Assembly: GCF_020037015.1 (NCBI RefSeq)
Contig: NZ_JAIQDE010000008.1
Location: 248,001-312,000 of the forward strand
Length of the DNA: 64,000 bases
Reading direction: 5' to 3'
From: Corallococcus sp. AS-1-6
Lineage (GTDB): Bacteria > Myxococcota > Myxococcia > Myxococcales > Myxococcaceae
Position 1 is the stretch's first letter, and each line of letters begins with the position of its first letter. Positions 53,577 to 60,685 of this stretch are shown here, in pieces. The notes beneath the pieces were generated by a model. It had not been told where the DNA came from. It searched no databases and worked only from the letters and a program-made list of their open reading frames with translations. The position numbers and the translations under genes are program-made.

Positions 53577-54114
53577 GCAGGCGGCGGACCTCCGAGCGCA
53601 GCGCTTCAGCAGGCAGCAATTCCACGAGGCGCTCGTACAACATCTTCTTCGGCTTGCTGCGCAGTCCCTTGGCGACTCCCCGTGACTCCAGGAGTTCCAG
53701 CGCCTCGTCGCGCCAGAGCAGCCGAACCATGGCTGACATCTGCTGCTGGGGATTGCGCCGCCCCTTTCGCAAGGGGCGCAGCCTGACTGAGCCGTCGTGC
53801 TGGGTCGTGGCCGTCTTGACGCCCCACCATGCGGGGATGAGTCCGAGGGCCTGTTGCACATGACGAGCGCCCACGACGAGCGTGGCCCGGTCGAGCACCG
53901 CGCTGTACGCCTCGACTTGACGCGGAAGTCGCTCCAGGGTGTCCCGCTCGCTCTTCAGCTCGTAGCCATGGAGTTCGCCGTTGATGACTGCCACGTCCAC
54001 GAAGACCTGTCCGTGCTCCAAACCCAGTTCCTCACGGATGAGGGTTCCAGGGTCACTCGCGTGAGTGGCCTTGAGGCTCGCCGTGAGGGCCTGTCGCACG
54101 TCGAAGTCACGCAT
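53554..54114 (-). CDS. sce7726 family protein, putative PD-(D/E)XK nuclease
   Basis: 186 residues. The pattern DFDVRQAL, then LIREELGLEHGQVFVDVAVI, then ELHGYELKSERDTLERL matches the sce7726 family. Glu28/29, Asp40 and the Glu52-x-Lys54 pair have the spacing of a PD-(D/E)XK nuclease core (E...D...ExK), so DNA or RNA cleavage is plausible. PAWWGVKTA further on is also characteristic. It overlaps the beta-family gene tail to tail, and lies 43 bp downstream of the caspase-like gene on the same strand with no hairpin between, so it may be the last gene of the sigma/anti-sigma/caspase transcript. Confidence 0.75.
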   Translation of the reverse strand: MRDFDVRQALTASLKATHASDPGTLIREELGLEHGQVFVDVAVINGELHGYELKSERDTLERLPRQVEAYSAVLDRATLVVGARHVQQALGLIPAWWGVKTATTQHDGSVRLRPLRKGRRNPQQQMSAMVRLLWRDEALELLESRGVAKGLRSKPKKMLYERLVELLPAEALRSEVRRLLKAREDW

Positions 54115-54157
54115 GGGGCGGCGGAGTCTACGGTTCAGGCACGGCGAACGCGACAGG

Positions 54158-55708
54158 TCAGAGCGCGTAGCCGACCATCAGGGACGCGGAGGCCCTGGGT
54201 ACCAGCGCCGTGCCGGAGTCACGCTTCGCCAGGACGCCTCCGGCGGAGGCGCTCAGGAGCATCGACAGGCGGCTTCGCAGGTCCAGCCTCACGCCCCCGG
54301 TGACGAGCGCCAGCGGCTCCAGCCCGAAGCGTGCTTCTTCGTCCGGGATGCGCGACTGGAAGACGGCCAGTGCCCCGGCCTCCAGCGCGCCGCTGAACGT
54401 CCAGGCCCCGTGCTTCCAGTGCGGCCCCGCGCCCAGTCTCAGCTCCAGTTCCGTCTGCTGGAAGGACACCCTGCTGCCCGTCCCCCTCCGCACGGCGAAC
54501 CCCAGGCCTGAGATGTCCACTCCGGTCAGCAGCCGCCCTTCGCGCACCAGGCGCACGTCCAGGCCCGCGAGTGACGACAGGCCCCCCACGATTCCCGACG
54601 TCAACGATGGCCCTACCGCGACCAGCAGCGCTGACTCCGCCCCACCCTTTCGCGCGAGCCGCATCCTCGCGGCCTGTTCCAGGGGCTCGCCTCCCACCGA
54701 CACGGTCCCGTCGAGCGGCACCCTCACCGAGCGCTCCAGGTATCCGTCCTCCGCTCGGAGCAGCAGCCGGTACGCGCCGGGCGCCACGGCCAGCGTCGTG
54801 GGGCCCTCGCCCTTCTCCAGCTCCGCCACCAGCGTGCCGCTCTCCGACGCCAGGACGAGCCAACGGCCCGGGGCCTTCACGTCGAGCGTCAGCCGGCCTC
54901 TCGCGCGCTGGGGCTCGGAGAGGATCAACTCTCCACGACCACGCAGGTCCATGCGGAACGTGGGACGCTGCATGCCTCCCGGCGAGACGAGCGTGGACTC
55001 CAGCGTCCTCGCGTAGGCGTAGCGGTACGCCTCCTCCAGTGTGACGCGGCCATCTCGCGATGCATCGGCCGCTCCGCGCAGCCCTACGGACAGGTGGTGC
55101 GTGAAGAAGGAGCCCTGCAACGCATCCGACTCCTGCGCGTACTCATCCGCGCCAGACGCGCTGATGACGACCCGGCCCTCCAGCTCCGAGGCCTCCATCG
55201 TGACCGGCGTGGCCACCGGCCTCAGGCCCTTCAAGCGCGTGGCGATACCGGAGCGGCACGAGTCCAGGATGAGCAGCCCCACGCCCACCGGCGCGCCCTT
55301 GAGGAAGTCCACCAGCTCGCGCAGCGGCAGCTCGGTGCCGCGCAGGTGCAGGCTGCCGTCGCCCGCATGCGATGACACGTAGAGCAGGAGCCAGTCCCTC
55401 GGTGAGGCTTCCACGGCCAGCCTCGCCCTGAAGCGCGTCAGTGCCTCACGCAGCTTCGCGGCATCCGCGCCCAGCACCGTCATCGTGCGCTCAGGCGACA
55501 CGGTGCCCACTTCCTGGAGCACCTCGCGCATCCGCTGCGCGTCCGTCTCCGCGAAGCGCAGGCGCTCCTCGCTGGCCAGGCCCTGGTTCTCTCCCACGAT
55601 CAGCGCCCAACGTCGCGGCGCCTCCTCTGCGGCGGCGCCCGGAAGCGGGCCCAGCACCAGGAGCACCACCGCGAACACCCACCCGCCCAGGCCCAGCACG
55701 CGGCTCAC
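54158..55708 (-). CDS. Caspase-like (peptidase C14) protein with C-terminal barrel-like region
   Basis: 516 residues starting at a GTG that overlaps the anti-sigma stop (GTGA). A signal peptide precedes the caspase p20-like domain (about 32-250). The catalytic dyad is intact: His114 in LLYVSSHAGDG and Cys151 in LLILDSCRSG. ISASGADEYAQESDAL and GSFFTHHLSVGLRGAAD follow, and DASRDGRVTLEEAYRYAYAR is an EF-hand-like stretch that could bind calcium. Residues about 265-340 look like a small beta domain (PEGA-like). The last 150 residues have alternating hydrophobic/polar strands and end in SASLMVGYAL, as in outer-membrane barrels. A periplasmic protease is likely. Co-expression with a sigma/anti-sigma pair implies inducible proteolysis. 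Confidence 0.88.
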   Translation of the reverse strand: MSRVLGLGGWVFAVVLLVLGPLPGAAAEEAPRRWALIVGENQGLASEERLRFAETDAQRMREVLQEVGTVSPERTMTVLGADAAKLREALTRFRARLAVEASPRDWLLLYVSSHAGDGSLHLRGTELPLRELVDFLKGAPVGVGLLILDSCRSGIATRLKGLRPVATPVTMEASELEGRVVISASGADEYAQESDALQGSFFTHHLSVGLRGAADASRDGRVTLEEAYRYAYARTLESTLVSPGGMQRPTFRMDLRGRGELILSEPQRARGRLTLDVKAPGRWLVLASESGTLVAELEKGEGPTTLAVAPGAYRLLLRAEDGYLERSVRVPLDGTVSVGGEPLEQAARMRLARKGGAESALLVAVGPSLTSGIVGGLSSLAGLDVRLVREGRLLTGVDISGLGFAVRRGTGSRVSFQQTELELRLGAGPHWKHGAWTFSGALEAGALAVFQSRIPDEEARFGLEPLALVTGGVRLDLRSRLSMLLSASAGGVLAKRDSGTALVPRASASLMVGYAL

Positions 55709-56424
55709 GGCATGACCCTCAGCAGCGTGCGCGCCTGGGCCTTTCCGATGGCATCCGGTGTCGCCGCGTCCAGCGGACCCTGCCCCTTCCCGCGCGCCTC
55801 CGCGACACGCGACGTGAGCGCCTCGCGCGCCTGCTCCATGTCCAGCGGCGCATCCGAGAAGAACGCGTGCAACGCCACCGACCCTGGCGTCACCTCCAGC
55901 GCGGGGGACAACCGGACCTCCGCCCCTGGCTCCACCGTGCCGCTTGTCTGCCCTTCCCTCGGCCAGAGTGGCTCCACCGCGCCCGCTTCATCCACCGCGA
56001 GCACCAGCACGTTCCGGTACGGCCCCGTGCCCACCGCCAGCATCACCTGCGCTCCGGGCCTCGCGTCCCGCACCGGTTCGCCCCGGGCGGACAAGAGCCG
56101 CAGCGCCACCGCCCCCTTCAGCCGCACGCCCTCCTCCGCGCCTCGCGGCACGTAGACGACCAGCGCGAGCCCCACCGCCAGCGCCGTCACCAGCGGGACG
56201 CCCCAGCTCCACCAGGGCCTCGCGGACCGGGCTCGCTTCTCCTCCAACCTCGCCAGCACCGCCTTCGCTTGGGGCTGTGCCAGGCTCGACGCTCGCGCCT
56301 GCCGCATCCGCTCCGCGAGCGTCGCGCAGGCCGTGCAGGCGGCCACGTGCCGCTCCGCGCGCCCCGAGGCATCCAGCCCCGCCAGCCACTCATCCAACTC
56401 CAGCCGCGTCAGGTGCTCAGCCAC
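55705..56424 (-). CDS. Zinc-finger anti-sigma factor with periplasmic DUF4384-like domain
   Basis: 239 residues starting at a GTG inside the end of the sigma gene (8-bp overlap). The N-terminal anti-sigma zinc finger has His-x3-Cys-x2-Cys in ERHVAACTACATL (about 25-36). One transmembrane helix follows (about 75-92, WGVPLVTALAVGLALVVYV). The periplasmic part (about 100-239) has beta-rich sequence with VALRLLSARGEPVRDARPGA and NVLVLAVDEAGAVEPLWP, resembling DUF4384, a domain that often accompanies caspase-like proteins. The role would be to hold the sigma factor at the membrane until an envelope signal releases it. Confidence 0.87.
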   Translation of the reverse strand: MAEHLTRLELDEWLAGLDASGRAERHVAACTACATLAERMRQARASSLAQPQAKAVLARLEEKRARSARPWWSWGVPLVTALAVGLALVVYVPRGAEEGVRLKGAVALRLLSARGEPVRDARPGAQVMLAVGTGPYRNVLVLAVDEAGAVEPLWPREGQTSGTVEPGAEVRLSPALEVTPGSVALHAFFSDAPLDMEQAREALTSRVAEARGKGQGPLDAATPDAIGKAQARTLLRVMP

Positions 56425-56929
56425 GCTCCGCCTCCACCGCTTCCGGCAGCCGCCCCAGCTCCGCCGCCTTCTTCCGGATGGAGTCCAGGTCCCGGACGAT
56501 GGTCTTCCGCGACACGTCCAGCATCCCGGCGATCTCCTCCTGCGTCAGCCCGTCGAAGAAGTGCAGCGTAGCCACCTCCAGCTCGCGCTCGCCCATCCGC
56601 CCCACGAGGTGCCGGATGAAGTCCGCGGCCTCCCACTGGGCAGGCGTGAGCGCCGCGGCCTCCGGCGCCTCCAGGAGCGCCGGCTCCCGGAGCTGGCGCG
56701 AGCGCAGCGCATTGAGGCACAGGTTGGTGGTGACGCGGTACACGTACGTCATCGGACGGGCCTCCCGTCGGAACCGCGCTCCGGCCGTCAACATGCGCTC
56801 GAAGACCTCCTGGACGATGTCCCAGGCGTCCGCATCGCGTCCCAGCAGCGCGAGCGCGCGACGGTGCACCACGGGCGCGAAGCGCTCGTAGAGCTCCCTG
56901 AGCTCCTCCGCACCGAGCCCGCTCGCCAT
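56417..56929 (-). CDS. ECF-type RNA polymerase sigma factor
   Basis: 170 residues from the ATG at 56929, preceded by AAGGAAGG; the ATG at 56989 is an alternative that would add 20 residues. Region 2 shows LYERFAPVVHRRALALLGRD and DIVQEVFERML, then TYVYRVTTNLCLNALRSR. Region 4 has the helix-turn-helix LTQEEIAGMLDVSRKTIVRD. There are no regions 1 or 3, hence ECF type. It overlaps the anti-sigma gene by 8 bp. The promoter it recognises is probably its own: an inverted repeat and TAATAT lie upstream on the minus strand. Confidence 0.92.
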   Translation of the reverse strand: MASGLGAEELRELYERFAPVVHRRALALLGRDADAWDIVQEVFERMLTAGARFRREARPMTYVYRVTTNLCLNALRSRQLREPALLEAPEAAALTPAQWEAADFIRHLVGRMGERELEVATLHFFDGLTQEEIAGMLDVSRKTIVRDLDSIRKKAAELGRLPEAVEAERG

Positions 56930-56977
56930 CCGATGGGTCCGACCTTCCTTTTCGTCCTTGAGACACCCGGCCCCGGC

Positions 56978-57049
56978 GGCCTGGGACATCGCATCGCATC
57001 CGCGATGGGCTGTGGGATATTAGTCGCCCCCGGCGGCATGTCCCAGGCC
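56978..57049 (-). promoter_or_regulatory. 12-bp inverted repeat with candidate promoter for the sigma operon
   Basis: GGCCTGGGACAT (56978-56989) and ATGTCCCAGGCC (57038-57049) are perfect inverted copies 48 bp apart. Read on the minus strand, GGGACA (57044-57039), a 16-bp spacer and TAATAT (57022-57017) make a plausible -35/-10 pair facing the sigma gene. TGTCCCA also recurs at 57062-57068. The upstream arm thus contains the -35. The downstream arm lies in the leader, so it could form a hairpin or a second binding site. Confidence 0.5.
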
Positions 57050-57074
57050 CGCCGCACCGGGTGTCCCAACCGCC

Positions 57075-57590
57075 GTGAAACGACCCGTCCTCGCCACCCT
57101 CGTCGCGCTCCTGGGCGCCTGCTTCGACCCGCTCTACGAGGACCCGGACGCACTGGGCGAGGGGTCCTGGGCCGTCTGCTGCGTCCGCAACCAGGTGGAC
57201 ACCTGCCTCTGCGAGGCCCCCCACGGCTGTGACGTCGCCTTCCAGGCATGCGCGGCAGGCACCTGCACACCGTCGCTCCGGGAGAGCTGCGAGAGCATCC
57301 ACGGCACCCAGGACGCCGGCGCGGGCTCCGACGCAGGCAGCCCCAGCGACGCGGGCACCACCACCGACGGAGGCGCCAGCACCGAAGACGGCGGCAGCCC
57401 CACCGACGCGGGCACTCCCACCGACGGCGGCACGGACGCGGGCACGCCGCCGGTGAACTACGAGCCGTGCTGCGACCCGCTCACCCACCGTGTCACCACC
57501 TGCCGCTGCGAGCCCACGGGCTGCTCCGGCGCGGCCTTCTCCCCCTGCGCGTCCGGCCGCTGCGCACCCAACGGGGAGTCATGCGGATAA
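57075..57590 (+). CDS. Cys-rich lipoprotein with duplicated motif and D/G/S/T linker
   Basis: 171 residues starting at a GTG. A signal with lipobox LLGAC is followed by a Cys-rich block (about 33-74) with pattern CC-x6-TCxCExxxGCxxAF-xxCAxGxCxP. The same pattern returns at the C-terminus (about 132-170, CC-x8-TCRCEPTGCSGAAF). Between them is a low-complexity linker of Asp, Ala, Gly, Thr and Ser repeats (for example TPTDGGTDAGTPP). This is the typical look of myxobacterial surface lipoproteins. Two disulfide-rich knobs joined by a flexible linker is the structural inference. I do not recognise a named family. Divergent from the sigma gene. Confidence 0.7.
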   Translation: MKRPVLATLVALLGACFDPLYEDPDALGEGSWAVCCVRNQVDTCLCEAPHGCDVAFQACAAGTCTPSLRESCESIHGTQDAGAGSDAGSPSDAGTTTDGGASTEDGGSPTDAGTPTDGGTDAGTPPVNYEPCCDPLTHRVTTCRCEPTGCSGAAFSPCASGRCAPNGESCG

Positions 57591-57603
57591 GGTCTCCGGC
57601 GGG

Positions 57604-58821
57604 ATGAAGGGCACCTTCCATTCGCTGCGCGGCTACAACTACCGGACGTGGGCGGCCGGGGCGCTCGTGTCCAACGTGGGCACGTGGATGCAGCGCACCG
57701 CCCAGGACTGGCTCGTCCTCACCCAGCTCACCCACAACAACGCCACCGCCGTGGGCGTGGTGATGGCGCTCCAGTTCGCGCCGCCGCTCCTGTTCCTCCC
57801 CCTGACGGGCTTCGCGGCGGACCACCTGGACCGGCGCAAGCTCCTGTTCGCGACGCAGGCGGCGCTCGGCGCCCTGGCGCTGGGCCTGGGGCTGCTCACG
57901 CTCTCCGGGCACATCCGGCTGTGGCACGTGGACGTGTTCGCGTTCCTCCTGGGGTGCGTCACCGCGTTCGACGCCCCCGCGCGCCAGACGTTCGTGTCGG
58001 AGCTCGTGGGCGAGGAGGACCTCGCCAACGCCGTGGCCCTCAACTCCACCTCGTTCCACGCCGCGCGCATGCTGGGCCCCGCCATCGCGGGGTTGCTCAT
58101 CTCCGCCGTGGGCTCCGGGTGGATGTTCGTGCTCAACGCGGCCTCGTTCGGCGCCGTGCTCCTCTCGCTGAGCCTGCTCCGCGGGCACGAACTGCACGTG
58201 ACGGACCGCGCGCCGCGCACGCGCGGGAGCCTGCTGGAGGGCTTCCGCTACGTCTGGAAGCGGCCCGACCTGGTGGCGGTGCTGACCATGTTCTTCCTCA
58301 TCGGCACCTTCGGCCTCAACTTCCCCATCTTCATCTCCACCATGTCCGTGCGCGTCTTCGGAAAAGGCGCCAGCGGCTACGGGCTGCTCACGTCCGTGAT
58401 GGCCCTCGGCTCGGTGACGGGCGCGCTGCTCTCCGCCCGGCGAGCCCACCCGCGCATCGGCCTGTTGGTGACGGGGGCCGCGGTCTTCGGAGCGGGGCTC
58501 ACGCTCGCGGCGCTGATGCCGGCCTACGCCCTCTTCGGCGTGATGCTCGTCATCATCGGCGTGTCCGCGCAGACCTTCACCACCACCGCGAACAGCCTGG
58601 TGCAGTTGTCCACCGACCCGGCGATGCGCGGGCGCGTGCTCGCCATCCTCCTGGCCATCGCGCTGGGCGGCACGCCCCTGGGCGCCCCCATCGTCGGGTG
58701 GGTCGCGGACACGTTCGGTCCCCGCCAGGCGCTGGGCGTGGGCGCCGCGGCGGGCTTCGTCGCGGCGCTCATCGGCCTGCGCTACCGCGCGAAGGCGGCG
58801 GCTACTTCTTCTCCAGGATGA
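57604..58821 (+). CDS. MFS transporter (EntS-like)
   Basis: 405 residues from the ATG at 57604, 13 bp after the preceding gene; the frame opens earlier, but only inside the lipoprotein gene. It has about twelve hydrophobic helices. GYNYRTWAAGALVSNVGTWMQRTAQDWLV at the start and DHLDRRKLL in the 2-3 loop mark the MFS_3/EntS group of drug and siderophore exporters. The gene overlaps the convergent methyltransferase gene by 20 bp. No biosynthetic gene is next to it. The substrate is unknown. Confidence 0.9.
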   Translation: MKGTFHSLRGYNYRTWAAGALVSNVGTWMQRTAQDWLVLTQLTHNNATAVGVVMALQFAPPLLFLPLTGFAADHLDRRKLLFATQAALGALALGLGLLTLSGHIRLWHVDVFAFLLGCVTAFDAPARQTFVSELVGEEDLANAVALNSTSFHAARMLGPAIAGLLISAVGSGWMFVLNAASFGAVLLSLSLLRGHELHVTDRAPRTRGSLLEGFRYVWKRPDLVAVLTMFFLIGTFGLNFPIFISTMSVRVFGKGASGYGLLTSVMALGSVTGALLSARRAHPRIGLLVTGAAVFGAGLTLAALMPAYALFGVMLVIIGVSAQTFTTTANSLVQLSTDPAMRGRVLAILLAIALGGTPLGAPIVGWVADTFGPRQALGVGAAAGFVAALIGLRYRAKAAATSSPG

Positions 58822-59614
58822 CCGCGTAGAACTCGATGCCCACGCCCTGCCGGTCCTCCTCGGTGATGGCGTCGTCCGGCAGCCCCAGGAACCGGCTCAC
58901 GGGCTGCACGCCCCCGGGGCCCGGCGTCCACGGCTTGCAGAGCTCCAGGTACTCCGGCAGGGAGAACAGCTCGAAGTGCTCCCCCATCTTCTGGAACATG
59001 CCCACGAACTGCTCCCACTGGGGCGTCGTCTTCGCGGGGTCCTTCGTCTCGAACGTGGTGAAGAGCCGGGAGCCCGGCGCGGCCCAGTCGTACAAGTCGC
59101 GGAAGAACTTCCGGTTCTCCTCCGCCTGGAGGAACACGGTGATGCCGTTGGCGCCCAGGGCCACCTTGCGCTCGCCGCCCAGGAAGTCGCGCACGTCCGG
59201 GCGCTCCAGGAAGGACTTCGCCTGGCGGATGTCGCACTCCAGGTAGCGCACGCGCGGGTCGTCCCCCAGGAGCACGCGCGCCTGCGCCATCGTCAGCGGG
59301 TTGATGTCCGAATAGAGCACCTTCACGTCCGGCGGCAGCACGCCGTGCACGTGGTCGTTGGTGGGCAGGCCGGACGCGAAGTCCACCCAGTGCGTGAAGC
59401 CCTCCGTGGACAGCCGCTTCGCCGCGGCCTGGAGGCACCCGCGCAGCATCCGCACCCACTTCCGCGTGGAGGGCAGCAGCGAGAACATGTACTCCGCCGC
59501 CTGCCGGTCCGCCTCGAAGTTGTGGGTGCCGCCCAGCGTGTAGTCGTAGATGCGTGCCGCGTCGGGAACCTGGGGATTCACGCCCGGCACGCGGGCCAGC
59601 TCGTTCACATCCAT
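58802..59614 (-). CDS. SAM-dependent methyltransferase, DUF574/Methyltransf_19 type
   Basis: 270 residues from the ATG at 59614 with GGAG upstream; a much longer open frame continues upstream but only shadows the next gene. The N-terminal motif NPQVPDAARIYDYTLGGTHN followed by EADRQAAE is diagnostic for this family. The SAM-binding core shows VDFASGLPTNDHVHG and VKVLYSDINPLTMAQAR. The family is mostly known from actinomycetes, where it is numerous, and its substrates are unknown. No partner gene is obvious; the Ap4A-phosphorylase-like gene lies 113 bp upstream on the same strand. Confidence 0.9.
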   Translation of the reverse strand: MDVNELARVPGVNPQVPDAARIYDYTLGGTHNFEADRQAAEYMFSLLPSTRKWVRMLRGCLQAAAKRLSTEGFTHWVDFASGLPTNDHVHGVLPPDVKVLYSDINPLTMAQARVLLGDDPRVRYLECDIRQAKSFLERPDVRDFLGGERKVALGANGITVFLQAEENRKFFRDLYDWAAPGSRLFTTFETKDPAKTTPQWEQFVGMFQKMGEHFELFSLPEYLELCKPWTPGPGGVQPVSRFLGLPDDAITEEDRQGVGIEFYAVILEKK

Positions 59615-59727
59615 GGTCGTCGCTCCATCGGTTCGGGCCCCCCACCCGCGGCGTGCGACTGCCTCTGTCGACGGGTGAGCCTGCTGCCCGGGCATTGTGC
59701 CGGTCCGCTCGCGCGGATGCACACTTC

Positions 59728-60591
59728 CTACGGAGCGACGCCCGCGACCTGGCGCAGCAATTCCAGCGGCCCCAGCGCGGCGACCGCGTCGAACTGCTCG
59801 GGCGTGCGCACCAGCAGCGACCCGGCGAAGCCCAGCGCGTTGACGTTGACGCCCAGGGCCTCCGCGCGGCTCCGGGGCACCAGCAGCATCCAGTCCCGGG
59901 TGACGAGCAGGTTGTACGGCGCCGTCTCCGCCAGGCCCAGCGCGTCCCGCAGCAGCCGGTACGCCGCCAGCATCCGCGCGCCCTGCCCCGGCGCGCCCCA
60001 CGGCCCCAGGCCCGCCAGCAGGTGCGCGAACGGCAGCGAGTCCGCGGCCACCACGCGGCCCGGCCCCGGCAGTGGGGGCAACAGCGCCTCCACCGGCGCG
60101 CGCAGGCGGTCCGGCCCCAGCGGCGGCACCAGTTGCAGGTGCTTGTGGCGCTGGCTGGCGCCGGCCGTCTCCCCCGCGTTGTAGAAGGCCAGCCCGTCCA
60201 GCCCCTCCAGGCACGTGGAGAGCGCGTCGAAGTCCGCGAGCGTCAGGAGCGCGTCCTGCGGCTCGAAGGCCCGCGTCACCAGGAGCAGGTGGTGCTCCAC
60301 GACGTTGAACTTGTTGAGCAGGCACACGTGCGCGGGCGCCACGGCCCCCAGCACCAGGTCCGGCTCCGGGTCCGCGAACGGGTTGAACGGCTCCGTGCCC
60401 GTCGCGGGCGGACGCTTGCGCTCCTTGAGCGCCACCCGTCCCAGCACGCGCACCTGGAACGCCGTGCCCGCGACCGGCACCGTGCGCGCCTCCGTGGCGA
60501 TGGGCTGGAGCGCTCCGGTCTCCAGCGCGTGGCGGGTGACGTCCAGCGTGCGGGGCCACAGGGCGGCGGGCGTCAGCGGTGCGGCGTTCAC
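59728..60591 (-). CDS. ATP adenylyltransferase / Ap4A phosphorylase-like (HIT superfamily)
   Basis: 287 residues. The family motif GASQRHKHLQLVPP includes the catalytic HxHxQ triad (His-Lys-His-Leu-Gln), as in yeast Apa1/Apa2. KERKRPPATGTEPFNPF and LNKFNVVEHHLLLVTRAFE near the N-terminal third and DWMLLVPRSRAEALGVNVN near the C-terminus also match that family. The enzyme would split diadenosine tetraphosphate with phosphate to ATP and ADP, controlling the alarmone Ap4A. Cytoplasmic. It probably forms a unit with the downstream methyltransferase. Confidence 0.9.
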   Translation of the reverse strand: MNAAPLTPAALWPRTLDVTRHALETGALQPIATEARTVPVAGTAFQVRVLGRVALKERKRPPATGTEPFNPFADPEPDLVLGAVAPAHVCLLNKFNVVEHHLLLVTRAFEPQDALLTLADFDALSTCLEGLDGLAFYNAGETAGASQRHKHLQLVPPLGPDRLRAPVEALLPPLPGPGRVVAADSLPFAHLLAGLGPWGAPGQGARMLAAYRLLRDALGLAETAPYNLLVTRDWMLLVPRSRAEALGVNVNALGFAGSLLVRTPEQFDAVAALGPLELLRQVAGVAP

Positions 60592-60685
60592 GGGCGGGCT
60601 CCTGGCGCGGGGCCTCCCAGTCTGTGCCCTCCGCCGCCCCGAGCGTCAACCCGCCTCCGGAAGGGGAGCGCTCCGGATGTCCGCC

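Noticed and set aside
59615-60649. Open frame extending the methyltransferase upstream to 60649.
   Set aside because: It runs through the Ap4A-phosphorylase-like gene in another frame. The diagnostic NPQVPDAARIYDY motif follows directly after the ATG at 59614, which has a ribosome binding site.
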